From Bacteroidota bacterium (GTDB lineage: Bacteria > Bacteroidota > Rhodothermia > Rhodothermales > UBA10348), in the NCBI GenBank assembly GCA_029262855.1, contig JAJCYP010000005.1, positions 1-64,000 of the forward strand: DNA of 64,000 nucleotides. The letters are read 5' to 3'. Positions 53,709-62,445 of this stretch are shown here, one piece after another; positions within the stretch are counted from its first letter, which is position 1; every line of letters begins with the position of its first letter. The notes under the pieces were generated by a model that did no database searches, was not told where the DNA came from, and worked only from the letters and a program-made list of their open reading frames with translations. The position numbers and the translations under genes were made by a program.

Positions 53709-54209
53709 TCAGCCGAACCGGCGCCCAAGGTCTGCGCACAGGGCCGCCAGGTGACGTCTGTCCGTCTCGCCGAAGGCGTCGGCTCTGTTGGAGTCCACAT
53801 CGAGTACGGCCAGAACGGTCCCGTCCAGCCGCAGTACCGGCACTACGATCTCGGATCGTGTGGACGACGAGCACGCAATGTGGCCAGGAAACAGGTCAAC
53901 GTCCGGCACCAGCTGCGTGGATCGATCGGCGGCGGCCGTGCCGCAGACACCTCGTCCGAACGCGATGCGCAGGCACCCGTGCCCACCCTGATAGGGCCCG
54001 ATTACCAGCATGTCGCCGGTCACAGCTCGATAGAATCCGGTCCAGTCGTAGTGATCGAACGCGTTGTGGAGTTCGCCGGCCGCGGTGGCCATCGCGGCCA
54101 CCCAGTCGGTTTCTCCTTCGAGGATGGCTTCCAGATTGCGGAGGACGTCCCGGTACTGAGCGTCCAACGTGTCGAGGTGCGCCGCTGAGGCAGATGGCAT
54201 GAACGGCAT
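53709..54209 (-). CDS. msrC: Free methionine-(R)-sulfoxide reductase (GAF domain)
   Basis: Reduces free methionine R-sulfoxide. The 166-residue protein is a single GAF domain with the three family cysteines at C79, C89 and C113 (GGHGCLRIAFGRGVCGTAAA and FPGHIACSSS), matching E. coli C84, C94 and C118. TQLVPDVDLFPGHIAC and SEIVVPVL are further hallmarks. The start at 54209 is chosen from the length of homologues; the frame stays open upstream. It converges on the cassette-2 barrel and diverges from the LPD29-like gene. Confidence 0.85.
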   Translation of the reverse strand: MPFMPSASAAHLDTLDAQYRDVLRNLEAILEGETDWVAAMATAAGELHNAFDHYDWTGFYRAVTGDMLVIGPYQGGHGCLRIAFGRGVCGTAAADRSTQLVPDVDLFPGHIACSSSTRSEIVVPVLRLDGTVLAVLDVDSNRADAFGETDRRHLAALCADLGRRFG

Positions 54210-54348
54210 GGGTGGGTAGTCTGGGAGGCGGATAGTCCTTCGGTACGACATCGGCCGTCCAGGGTTCATGGATACCAACGAGGGGTAGGGAAAGGCGGAA
54301 AAACCTCTTGCGGAGGCCTTTCCGTCCCGTTCTTGGGAATCTGCCATT

Positions 54349-54373
54349 TCGTTCAAAAAACGAATCGTTCAAA
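54349..54373. repeat. Spaced 9-bp direct repeat TCGTTCAAA
   Basis: Two perfect copies (54349-54357 and 54365-54373) with a 16-base period lie in the 265-base gap between the divergent fRMsr gene and the LPD29-like gene. A regulator site is possible. The rest of the gap shows no other clear element. Confidence 0.35.
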
Positions 54374-54474
54374 CTCGCTCGTACCCTAATTGCGAAGGAT
54401 CAGCGTTACCCCGACGCAGCCCTCAATGCTGATCGGTCAGTCTAATACACGAACCGATTGAACCCGCGGTCATC

Positions 54475-54810
54475 ATGCGAACCGTTAACGTATCAGCCAA
54501 TGCGACGGCTGGACTCATATCCCGGTCTCTTTCCGAAGAGTACCCGGCAACCGTTTTTGCGGTGCAAATCGCCGATCCGAGTGGGCGGCGAGACATCCAT
54601 CCTATTGATGTGATCTGGGTCGATGGACCCAAGCGCGAAAAGGTGGAAGAGCTTCTGGATCGATTTCAGGGTGTCTCCTGGGATCCTCGAACCGGCAATC
54701 TGGACAGCCGCTCTCACCTGCAAGTCGGGGCAGATGGCCAGCTGGAAGAGGTCTTCTACGACATCGACTACATCTTCTGCGACGGCCCAACCTCGGTGCT
54801 CTACCGGTAG
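54475..54810 (+). CDS. Small protein resembling the LPD29 polyvalent-protein domain
   Basis: A 111-residue soluble protein. By memory of the family, it resembles LPD29 (large polyvalent protein-associated domain 29). An N-terminal helix has RSLSEEYPATVFAV (LPD29 has RKxLKxxFPxxKFSV), then IDVIWVDGPKREKVEELLDRF (family VxWxDGPxxxxV) and an ending DIDYIFCDGP (family ADYIF). LPD domains are normally parts of very long phage or conjugative-element proteins. Here it is a free-standing gene with no phage genes nearby. The match needs a profile search. Function unknown. Confidence 0.5.
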   Translation: MRTVNVSANATAGLISRSLSEEYPATVFAVQIADPSGRRDIHPIDVIWVDGPKREKVEELLDRFQGVSWDPRTGNLDSRSHLQVGADGQLEEVFYDIDYIFCDGPTSVLYR

Positions 54811-54836
54811 TGCCGCCTACGCATGATTTCGGAAGG

Positions 54837-55340
54837 TCAGTCCAGAATCAGCTGCAGAATGGCGATATCCTGCCACGCGCCGTCCACGTACCCGATCTCA
54901 CGCTGGACACCGACCACCTCGTAGCCAAAGCGCTCGTGGATCCTGATGCTGCCCGCGTTGTCGGCCCAAATCTTGGCCACCAGGTGGTGATAGCCGTGCT
55001 CGCGTGAGATCTGAATCAGGTGACGTTGCAGCGCTGACCCGTGACCTTGACCCGTGTGGCTGCGGTCGACGTAGATGGATGTCTCCGCAGCACGGGCATA
55101 ACCGGGGCGCGGATGATACCGTTTGAGAATCCCCCAGCCCAGCACATCCGAATCCACCTGGGCCACACAGAGGTGTTCGCGTTCCTCCTGCTTCTCGAGC
55201 CACATGGCGACATCCGATGGGCCCAGCGGATCGATGTCCATGGTCGAATCCCGGCGCGCGATCGACTGGTTGTAGATCTCGGCGATTCGAGCCGAATCGC
55301 GCAGTCGCGCAGGCCAGATACTGCGGCCCGACTCAGCCAT
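54837..55340 (-). CDS. GNAT acetyltransferase, phosphinothricin/amino-acid N-acetyltransferase type
   Basis: A 167-residue acetyl-CoA-dependent N-acetyltransferase. It has ARLRDSARIAEIYNQSIARRDSTMD at the start, ETSIYVDRSHTGQGHGSALQ with the acetyl-CoA loop (Q/RxxGxG/A variant TGQGHG), and NAGSIRIHERFGYEVVGVQREIGY. This layout fits the PAT/MnaT group acting on phosphinothricin or methionine-related amino acids. The physiological substrate is unknown. Its ATG overlaps the end of the subtilase gene by eight bases, so the two are coupled. Confidence 0.82.
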   Translation of the reverse strand: MAESGRSIWPARLRDSARIAEIYNQSIARRDSTMDIDPLGPSDVAMWLEKQEEREHLCVAQVDSDVLGWGILKRYHPRPGYARAAETSIYVDRSHTGQGHGSALQRHLIQISREHGYHHLVAKIWADNAGSIRIHERFGYEVVGVQREIGYVDGAWQDIAILQLILD

Positions 55341-56799
55341 TCATGGCCGCCTGGATGGCCTTCTCGGCGTCGATCATCACTCCGACGCTATGACTGGCGC
55401 CCGTCGAGCGTCCGGTTGACTTGAGGATATCGTAGATCTCGTCGGCTTCGAGCTCCGGGTTGAGGGATCGCATCACCCCGACCAGGCCAGACACCATGGG
55501 CGTCGCCATCGAAGTCCCGCTGAGTTTCACGTAGCCACCCGTTGGTTTGAGCGAGAGGATGTTCGTTCCAGGAGCCGAGATCGGTCGCGAGAGCCGCTGT
55601 GTGGTATTCGAAAAGGGCGCCTTGTCCAGGCGCTCGTTCACAGCCCCGACCGCGATGACACCCTCGACGTTGGAGGGCACGTTGTTGGACGCATCGACAT
55701 TGGAATTGCCGGCCGCCACGATGATCACCGCGCCCTGTTTCCGCGCATAGGCAACGGCATCGACGATGGTCTTGGGCGTAATGGGAGTCTGACCACCGAG
55801 AGACATTGAGATCACATCGGCGCCCGCCTCTGCGGCCTCAATCAGGGCCTCGGAAATGGATTCCAGCGTTCCCATGCCGTTGTCACCGAGCGCGGAATAG
55901 CTGCGAATGGTGACGAACCGGCCCTCCCAGTTGAGGGACGCCACGCCCAGTCCGTTGTTGGTGGCGGCGCCCGCAATGCCGGCACAATGGGTACCGTGCC
56001 CGTGCTTGTCGCTGCTGCCCGGCGAACTCTCGAAGATGTCGGCCATGTCCTCGTGGCGGGAATCCACGCCGGTATCAACAATGGCGATGGATGCCTTGCG
56101 AACGGGCGTCTCATTCTCGAGCAATGCGTGGGCCTCGTGGCCCCGAATGGCATCCAACGCCCATTGAGAACCGACCAACGGGTCGTTCTCCAGCACATCG
56201 GCGAGTGGGCTGGTCGCAAGCTCCTCCGACTCGGGCAGATCCAGTCTGAAAGTCGAGTTCAGTTCCACGTTGTCGACATTCTCGGTGTCCATGTCCAGAA
56301 TGCGCCGCAGGGCCTCCCGGCATTTCTCTGGGAGTCGAATCAGGTAGACTTGGGCGAGGTCTTCGCTCTCCGTCATATCCACCATCGGAAAGGCCCGCTC
56401 CGCGACTCCCTGGTGCGCGGCCACGACATCAGCAATTTCCTCATAGGTGTCGTCGGGTCCCAACTCAACCAGCAGGCTGACCGTGGGGGAGAACAGACTC
56501 CGCGCCACAATGAGGGCGACACCGATAGCCATGGCCCCGGCACCGATAAAGAAAAAATTCCTGGCCTCGTCTTTTCGACCGGCCAGCATGCCGGCTACCA
56601 CGAGCATCCCGGCGCCGAGTTCGGCCGCCGCATAGCCCACTGATTGCAAGAGAGGCGCGGGGCCTGTCAGGTGCATGAAGCCCGCCAGTCCGATCAATCC
56701 AAGTCCACCCAGGACCTGGAAGGGGTTCTTTTCATCACTCCTGGCGGCCAGTCCAAGAAGGACGGCTCCACCGATTGTGAGCGCGGCGGTCAGAAACAT
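55333..56799 (-). CDS. Membrane-anchored subtilisin-family (S8) protease
   Basis: A 488-residue protein with four hydrophobic segments in the first about 105 residues (near 1-20, 29-47, 50-72, 82-101). A linker follows, then the subtilase domain. The catalytic triad is D242 (IAIVDTGVD), H268 (KHGHGTHCAG) and the Ser of GTSMATPMVSG, with the oxyanion Asn in IIVAAGNSN. There is no signal-peptide/propeptide layout as in secreted subtilisins, so the protease domain stays bound to the membrane; its side is not clear. The acetyltransferase gene overlaps its end. It diverges from the small lipoprotein and dnaG. Confidence 0.85.
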   Translation of the reverse strand: MFLTAALTIGGAVLLGLAARSDEKNPFQVLGGLGLIGLAGFMHLTGPAPLLQSVGYAAAELGAGMLVVAGMLAGRKDEARNFFFIGAGAMAIGVALIVARSLFSPTVSLLVELGPDDTYEEIADVVAAHQGVAERAFPMVDMTESEDLAQVYLIRLPEKCREALRRILDMDTENVDNVELNSTFRLDLPESEELATSPLADVLENDPLVGSQWALDAIRGHEAHALLENETPVRKASIAIVDTGVDSRHEDMADIFESSPGSSDKHGHGTHCAGIAGAATNNGLGVASLNWEGRFVTIRSYSALGDNGMGTLESISEALIEAAEAGADVISMSLGGQTPITPKTIVDAVAYARKQGAVIIVAAGNSNVDASNNVPSNVEGVIAVGAVNERLDKAPFSNTTQRLSRPISAPGTNILSLKPTGGYVKLSGTSMATPMVSGLVGVMRSLNPELEADEIYDILKSTGRSTGASHSVGVMIDAEKAIQAAMNG

Positions 56800-56980
56800 G
56801 GTGTACCTGCAGGAATAGGATGGGATGCCCCGATAAGTCCGCTACGGGACTCGTCGATTGCGGTTTCACGGAGAGGATACCAACCGCCCCACCAGTACAT
56901 TTTGCCGGGTTGGCGGACCGTCATTCCGCGGTGCAGTCCACCGCTCCACAGCCCGACACATCAACTCGTTTTTCTGGACT

Positions 56981-57118
56981 ATGAAGAAGTTCGTCCTGGC
57001 CATTGCGCTGTTTTCCTGTCTGTCAATTCCAGCGTGCCAGTGCTCAGACAAGCCGGACATCGGACCCGTTGAGGGCCAGACCCACCTGGACGTGTCGACT
57101 GGGTTCGAGCTGGCCTGA
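56981..57118 (+). CDS. 45-residue small lipoprotein
   Basis: A short frame with a clear lipoprotein signal, MKKFVLAIALFSCLSIPAC (lipobox SIPAC, Cys19), and a 27-residue mature part CQCSDKPDIGPVEGQTHLD... ending FELA. The ATG is supported by the Lys-Lys-hydrophobic core and not by a ribosome-binding site, which I do not see. It lies 15 bases before dnaG on the same strand. No family recognised. It could be a real small lipoprotein or a translated leader. Confidence 0.5.
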   Translation: MKKFVLAIALFSCLSIPACQCSDKPDIGPVEGQTHLDVSTGFELA

Positions 57119-57133
57119 CACCCGGCCCACCGA

Positions 57134-59011
57134 ATGCGAATCACGGACGAAACAATCGAGCAGGTCCGCGGCGCGGCGGATGTCGTGGACGTGGTGGGAG
57201 AGTACGTCCGGCTGAAAAAGCGGGGTTCGAATTACGTCGGACTCTGCCCGTTCCATTCGGAGAAGACCCCATCGTTCAACGTCAATCCGTCCCTGGGCAT
57301 TTTCAAGTGCTTTGGCTGCGGTGAGGGGGGAGACGTATTCAGTTTCCTGTCGCGGATCGAGAACCTGTCGTTTCCCGAGTCGGTCACCATCCTCGCCGAG
57401 CGCGTGGGGATCACGATTGACCAGTCGGGGGAGCCCGATGAGGATGCGTCGACGCGCGAAGCCATCCTGCATGCCCTGCAGTTTGCCGCGCGGTTCTTCT
57501 TTCAGCAGCTGACTCAGGACGACGGTGGTGCCGTTGCCCGGGAGTACCTGGCCGGCCGAAGCATCGCGCCCGAGATGGTCAAGCGATTCGGCATCGGCTA
57601 TGCCCCGGACGCGTGGGATGGACTGCTGAAGGCGGCTACCGCCGCCAAGATCAGCGAAGAAATGCTCGAGCAGGCAGGGCTGATCCTGCCGCGCCGAGAC
57701 GGGTCTGGTCATTATGATCGATACCGCCACCGTCTGATTTTTCCGATCCTGAGCCACGTGGGAAAGGTCCTCGGATTCGGCGGCCGGCTCCTGGATAAGG
57801 CAGACGATCAGCCCAAGTACATCAACTCTCCAGAGACCGAGGTCTACCACAAGGGGCGTGTCCTGTACGGCCTCTACCACGCCAAGAACGCCATTCGCGG
57901 CAAGGAGGAGGTGATTCTCGTGGAGGGTTACACCGACGTCGTGGCGCTTCACCAGGCAGGCGTTCAGCACGTGGTGGCCTCATCCGGTACGGCCCTCACG
58001 ACGGACCAGATCAAGCTGGTCTCGCGCTATGCGAATCGGGTGATCATGCTCTACGACGGCGACGAGGCCGGTGCCCGGGCCACCGTGCGCGGGATTGACC
58101 TGTTGTTGCAGGCAGGCCTGGCGCCGTATGTAGTGTCGATGCCCGATGGGGAGGACCCGGACACCTACGTCCACAAGTTTGGGGCGGAGGCTTTTGAGAC
58201 GGCCATCCGTGACCGGAGGCAGGACTTTGTCACGTATCTCTACCAGCGGGCCCGTCTGAAGGGGAGTCTGGACGAGCCGGACTCACGGGCCCGGACCCAT
58301 CACGCCATCATGAAGCTGATTTCCCGGATCAAGGACCAGCTGATGCGCGAGTCCTATGTCCAGCGGGCGGCCGCGGTCATGGAGGTCCCGGATGTCTATC
58401 TCAGACGGGCGATGAAGGCGGATCGCCAGTTGGCGGCAGCCAAGACGCCGCGTCGGGAACGGACCCCCGGGCCGGCCGAATCGCGTGATCCGAATCCAGG
58501 TAGGCCGCAGGAGGTCGTTCCCTTGGAGCCACTGCCAGAAGAGAAGACGCTGCTGCGGTTGATGCTGGACCACGGAGCGCCCATGGTGTCATTCATTCTC
58601 TCTCGAACGGCGCTCGATGAGTTCACTGAGGGCCCATCCCGTGACGCGGCAACCGCCCTGGTAGAACAATTCGAGGCGGGCGAGATACAGCAGCGGGTAT
58701 TTCTGGACGGTTCGATGGGCGCCGCGGTCCAGCGGCTGGCGAGCGAGGTGCTTACCGACCGTGAGGAACCCTCCGAGAATTGGGCGGGGCGCAAGATCAT
58801 CGTCCCTGTCCTCAACGAGGATTCCCGGGCCGCCGCGTCAGGCGCCATGACCCTTTTGAAGTTGGATCGTCTGGACGAAATGATTGCGCGATTGCGCCAC
58901 GGCATACATGTTGCAGAACGGGGTGGGGAAGAGGTACGGCCCCTCCAGGAGGAATTATTGGGCCTCCAACATCTGCGACGGAAAATTGAGGATCAGGAAT
59001 TTCTAGCGTAA
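57134..59011 (+). CDS. dnaG: DNA primase DnaG
   Basis: Makes RNA primers for replication. The 625-residue protein has the CHC2 zinc finger (C38, H41, C59, C62 in CPFHSEKTPSFNV and FKCFGCGEGG), the core with FGIGYAPDAWD and FPILSHVGKVLGFGGR, and TOPRIM (VILVEGYTDVVALHQ; YDGDEAG). A C-terminal helicase-interaction region of low similarity follows. Its stop TAA shares a base with the ppk1 start (TAATG), so ppk1 is translationally coupled. Confidence 0.97.
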   Translation: MRITDETIEQVRGAADVVDVVGEYVRLKKRGSNYVGLCPFHSEKTPSFNVNPSLGIFKCFGCGEGGDVFSFLSRIENLSFPESVTILAERVGITIDQSGEPDEDASTREAILHALQFAARFFFQQLTQDDGGAVAREYLAGRSIAPEMVKRFGIGYAPDAWDGLLKAATAAKISEEMLEQAGLILPRRDGSGHYDRYRHRLIFPILSHVGKVLGFGGRLLDKADDQPKYINSPETEVYHKGRVLYGLYHAKNAIRGKEEVILVEGYTDVVALHQAGVQHVVASSGTALTTDQIKLVSRYANRVIMLYDGDEAGARATVRGIDLLLQAGLAPYVVSMPDGEDPDTYVHKFGAEAFETAIRDRRQDFVTYLYQRARLKGSLDEPDSRARTHHAIMKLISRIKDQLMRESYVQRAAAVMEVPDVYLRRAMKADRQLAAAKTPRRERTPGPAESRDPNPGRPQEVVPLEPLPEEKTLLRLMLDHGAPMVSFILSRTALDEFTEGPSRDAATALVEQFEAGEIQQRVFLDGSMGAAVQRLASEVLTDREEPSENWAGRKIIVPVLNEDSRAAASGAMTLLKLDRLDEMIARLRHGIHVAERGGEEVRPLQEELLGLQHLRRKIEDQEFLA

Positions 59012-61284
59012 TGGGTACAACGAGACTTACGAATACAGGTGATTCGGCGGGAGACGAACTCCCCGAGGCCCCCATGCCGGCCATGGCGCCAGGCTCTTCG
59101 GAGCCACCGCGTACACCGGATCGGTCGGGACCCCGATTGCGGGCGGCCGTGCCGCGCGCAACAGCGGCCCAGCCCGTCCCCGAGGGTGGAGATCTTGATC
59201 ATCCCTCGCTGTATTTCAACCGGGAATTGAGCTGGCTGGATTTCAACTGGCGGGTGCTCTACCTGGCGCTGGACGAACGGACCCCACTCCTGGAGCGCAT
59301 CCGCTTCCTGGCCATTGCAACGGGCAACCTGGACGAGTTCTTTCTCAAGCGCATCGGAGGCCTCAAGCGACAGGTTGCTGCGGGAGTCATCAGGCGCAGC
59401 CCAGACGGCCGGATCCCTCGGGAGCAGCTGGAACTGTGTCAGCGTGCCGTACGGCCGATGTACCGCGCGCTCAGTGAACTCTGGACCCGCACATTGAGGC
59501 CTGCGCTGAAAGCCAAGGCCGGGATCGACCTGGTAGACTATTCGGACCTCGGCAAGAAGGATCGCGCCTTCCTGAAGGAGCACTTCCAGCGACAAATCTT
59601 TCCGGTCCTGACGCCCCTGGCTGTGGATCCGGGACACCCGTTTCCGTTCATCTCCAACCTGAGCCTTTCGCTGGCTGTCATGCTCCGACACCCCACGCGA
59701 GGTACCGAGCATTTTGCCCGGTTGAAGGTCCCTACTTCGCGCGGCCGCTGGATCCGTCTTCCGGATCGCCCCAAAGCATTCGTGCCGGTCGAGCAGGTGA
59801 TCATCGAGCACATTCAGGAGCTGTTCCGGGGAATGGATGTGGTTGGCGTTCACCCCTTCCGGATTACGCGAAACGCCGATGTTCGACGGGATGAGGAGGA
59901 GGCCGACGATCTGATTGAGATGATCGCCGATGAGCTCCGCGAGCGTCGGTTCGCTCCCGTGACCAGGCTTGAGGTTGCCTCATCGGCGCCCGAGGACGTC
60001 CGCCGTTTGTTGGTCCGGGAGTTACAACTTTCGCCTGAGGACATCTTCGAAGCCGATGGTGAACTGGATCTGACCGATCTGCACACGATCGCGTCCGTGG
60101 ACATGCCTGAGCTGCAGTTTGGGGAATGGGAGGCCGTCGTGCCGCCTCAACTCATGCACGAGGGCGAATCAAAGGATCGTCCGGACATCTTTTCGATCAT
60201 CAGATCGGCCGACGTTCTGCTCCACCACCCCTATGAGGCGTTTTCCGCCTCGGTTCTCCGGTTCGTGGAGGAGGCAGCAGTGGATCCAAAGGTCCTCGCC
60301 ATCAAGCAGACGCTCTACCGTACAGCAGACGACTCCAGGGTTGTCGGTGCGCTGGTACGCGCGGCCGAGCGCGGCAAGCAGGTGGCCGTTCTGGTAGAGG
60401 TGAAGGCGCGATTTGACGAGGCCAACAACATGGAATGGGGCGCCACGCTGGAGCGCGCCGGCGTGCACGTCACCTATGGACTGGTGGGCCTCAAGACGCA
60501 CACCAAGACCACCCTCGTTATTCGCGAGGAGGAGGAAGGACTTCGCGCTTACTGCCACATCGGTACCGGGAATTACCATCAGAAGACCGCGAAGCTCTAC
60601 ACGGACTTCGGGCTCTTGACCTGCGATCCGGATGTCGGCTACGACATCATCAATCTCTTTCACTATCTGACCGGATACGCTCCGGAGCAGCACTACCGGC
60701 GCCTGTTGGTGGCTCCGCGTGTGATGCGAAAGGGATTCGTGGACATGGTCCACACCGAGGTTGAGAACCAGAAGCGCCACGGGAACGGGCGGATTGTCGC
60801 TAAGATGAACGCGCTGGATGACCTGATCATGATTCAGGAGCTCTACCGCGCGTCACAGGCGGGAGTCAAGATCGACCTGATTGTTCGCGGACACTGTCGC
60901 TTGCGACCGGGGTTGCCGGGGATCTCCGAAAACATCCGGCTCATTTCGATTTTGGGGCGTTTTCTGGAACACAGCCGCGTGTTCTACTTCAAGAACAACG
61001 GCAAGCCTCGCGTCTTCATGGGCAGCGCCGACTGGCAGCGTCGCAATCTCGATGATCGGGTCGAGGCCATCGTGGAGGTCGATTCGACTCCCGCCAGGAA
61101 GCGACTGATTGACTCGCTGGAGCTAGCCTTGCAGGATCAACGATCGGCCTGGGAATTGGGGCCGAATGGACAGTACCAGTTGCGACTTCCTGCGAACGAC
61201 GGAGAGGCCGTCGGCTTCCAGGAGCGCCTGATGGAGATTCACCGGGAGGGAGCCGAGAAAGTCCGATCGTGGGACATCCAGTAG
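59011..61284 (+). CDS. ppk1: Polyphosphate kinase Ppk1
   Basis: Reversibly makes polyphosphate from ATP through a phospho-His intermediate. The 757-residue protein has an extra Pro/Ala/Ser-rich N-terminal leader of about 65 residues before YFNRELSWLDFNWRVL. It then has the head domain, LAIKQTLYRT, KARFDEANNMEWG, and the autophosphorylated His H516 in YCHIGTGNYHQKTAKLYTD. RGHCRLRPGLPG and IVEVD follow. It overlaps dnaG, so dosage of replication primase and polyphosphate may be linked. No exopolyphosphatase is adjacent. Confidence 0.96.
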   Translation: MGTTRLTNTGDSAGDELPEAPMPAMAPGSSEPPRTPDRSGPRLRAAVPRATAAQPVPEGGDLDHPSLYFNRELSWLDFNWRVLYLALDERTPLLERIRFLAIATGNLDEFFLKRIGGLKRQVAAGVIRRSPDGRIPREQLELCQRAVRPMYRALSELWTRTLRPALKAKAGIDLVDYSDLGKKDRAFLKEHFQRQIFPVLTPLAVDPGHPFPFISNLSLSLAVMLRHPTRGTEHFARLKVPTSRGRWIRLPDRPKAFVPVEQVIIEHIQELFRGMDVVGVHPFRITRNADVRRDEEEADDLIEMIADELRERRFAPVTRLEVASSAPEDVRRLLVRELQLSPEDIFEADGELDLTDLHTIASVDMPELQFGEWEAVVPPQLMHEGESKDRPDIFSIIRSADVLLHHPYEAFSASVLRFVEEAAVDPKVLAIKQTLYRTADDSRVVGALVRAAERGKQVAVLVEVKARFDEANNMEWGATLERAGVHVTYGLVGLKTHTKTTLVIREEEEGLRAYCHIGTGNYHQKTAKLYTDFGLLTCDPDVGYDIINLFHYLTGYAPEQHYRRLLVAPRVMRKGFVDMVHTEVENQKRHGNGRIVAKMNALDDLIMIQELYRASQAGVKIDLIVRGHCRLRPGLPGISENIRLISILGRFLEHSRVFYFKNNGKPRVFMGSADWQRRNLDDRVEAIVEVDSTPARKRLIDSLELALQDQRSAWELGPNGQYQLRLPANDGEAVGFQERLMEIHREGAEKVRSWDIQ

Positions 61285-61356
61285 GGCAGCGTTAGTCCTG
61301 CGTCAGGCCGACCGGCGCCGCCGACCCGCGATCGCAGAGCCGCCCCCGCGGACGGC

Positions 61357-61803
61357 TCAGTAGTACTTCTCCATGCGCTTGACGTCGTTGGATTCCGGCG
61401 TCCGATCGATCCAGTAGGTTGCGCGTGTGGGGTCAGGCTTCCGGTTCATCGGGTCCTTTCCGGCCAGACGGATCAACAGGCCAATTGGCGAAACGACCAG
61501 GTAGAACACCAGCGTGAGCAGGACCGCAGTCACGACGGTACCGAGGACCAGAGCGAGCGCCATCCACACCGGGTAGATGGGCGCCAGCGACCGGGGAACG
61601 GACAGGCCAAGAAGTACGAGCAGGACGCCAATCGATCCCGTGATGACCGATGCCGCGCCGGCATTCCATCCGCCCCTCCACGTCAGGTAGACGGCCAGCG
61701 CAACCAGCACGCCTCCGACCACCACGCCGAAGTTGCGCAGCGTCATTCGATCCCGCGGCAGCGCGGCGGCATCCTTCCAGGCTGTGGTAAACACGCTGAA
61801 CAT
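61357..61803 (-). CDS. SxtJ-family small membrane protein
   Basis: A 148-residue protein with four hydrophobic segments. The order LRNFGVVVGGVLVALAVYLTW, then VPRSLAPIYPVWMALAL, then FYLVVSPIGLLIRLAGKDPM and finally TRATYWIDRTPES matches the SxtJ family as I know it. SxtJ-type genes are usually beside O-carbamoyltransferase genes; none is visible here, so this copy is an orphan. The start at 61803 is chosen because the open frame upstream has no membrane-protein character. It diverges from the MOSC gene. Confidence 0.65.
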   Translation of the reverse strand: MFSVFTTAWKDAAALPRDRMTLRNFGVVVGGVLVALAVYLTWRGGWNAGAASVITGSIGVLLVLLGLSVPRSLAPIYPVWMALALVLGTVVTAVLLTLVFYLVVSPIGLLIRLAGKDPMNRKPDPTRATYWIDRTPESNDVKRMEKYY

Positions 61804-61863
61804 GACTGCGATACGAGGGAAGCTTGGTGGCGGCCGGCCGCTCACGATACAAAATTCACCCAC

Positions 61864-62445
61864 GTGACGGACACGCGGGTGTATCGTCCGGTCGACGAAC
61901 ACGAAGGCATGCGTACTGCTGAAGACATATTGAGTGCCATCTCCGCGAGCCAATTCGCCCGCGAGGGTTCGGTGGCGTACCTCGTCGAGAAGCCGGAACC
62001 TGGCGTTCACCGGGTTGCCGAACGGGTCACCGTCCAAGCGGGGCTCGGCTTCAACAATGATCACGCGCGCAAGTCATTCTGGAAGGGAAAGATCATTCCC
62101 GGACGTGAGGTCACTGCCGCCAGTATTGAGGCGTTGCGCGCCATGGGGGCCTCTCCCGACCTGCCCGGCGACAATCTGATTACGCGCGGCATAGACCTGT
62201 CGGCACTGGGCGCTGGAGACGTGCTCCTGATCGCGGAGGTCATACTCCGGAGAAGCCCGGCCACCCACAAACCCTGTGCGCTCTTCAGGACCCGACTGGG
62301 CGATGCGGCCTTTCGTGCTGCGGCCAACGGCCAGCGAGGCGCCCTGTTTGTCGTGGAGCAGGGAGGCGAAATACAGGTGGGAGATCCGATTCGCGTGGTC
62401 CGGAAGCAAGGTGTCGCACGGCAGCCAGAGGCAGAACACGCATGA
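61864..62445 (+). CDS. MOSC-domain protein
   Basis: A 193-residue protein. From about residue 60 it has MOSC-type features: FNNDHARKSFWKG, PGDNLITRGIDLSALGAGD, a possible sulfur-binding Cys in ATHKPCALFRTR, and GALFVVEQGGEIQVGDPIRV. MOSC proteins move sulfur or bind molybdenum cofactor, as in MOCS3/YiiM-type proteins. The start is GTG at 61864, with a possible later ATG at codon 16. Its stop overlaps the cytochrome c gene by ATGA, so the pair is coupled. Confidence 0.75.
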   Translation: MTDTRVYRPVDEHEGMRTAEDILSAISASQFAREGSVAYLVEKPEPGVHRVAERVTVQAGLGFNNDHARKSFWKGKIIPGREVTAASIEALRAMGASPDLPGDNLITRGIDLSALGAGDVLLIAEVILRRSPATHKPCALFRTRLGDAAFRAAANGQRGALFVVEQGGEIQVGDPIRVVRKQGVARQPEAEHA

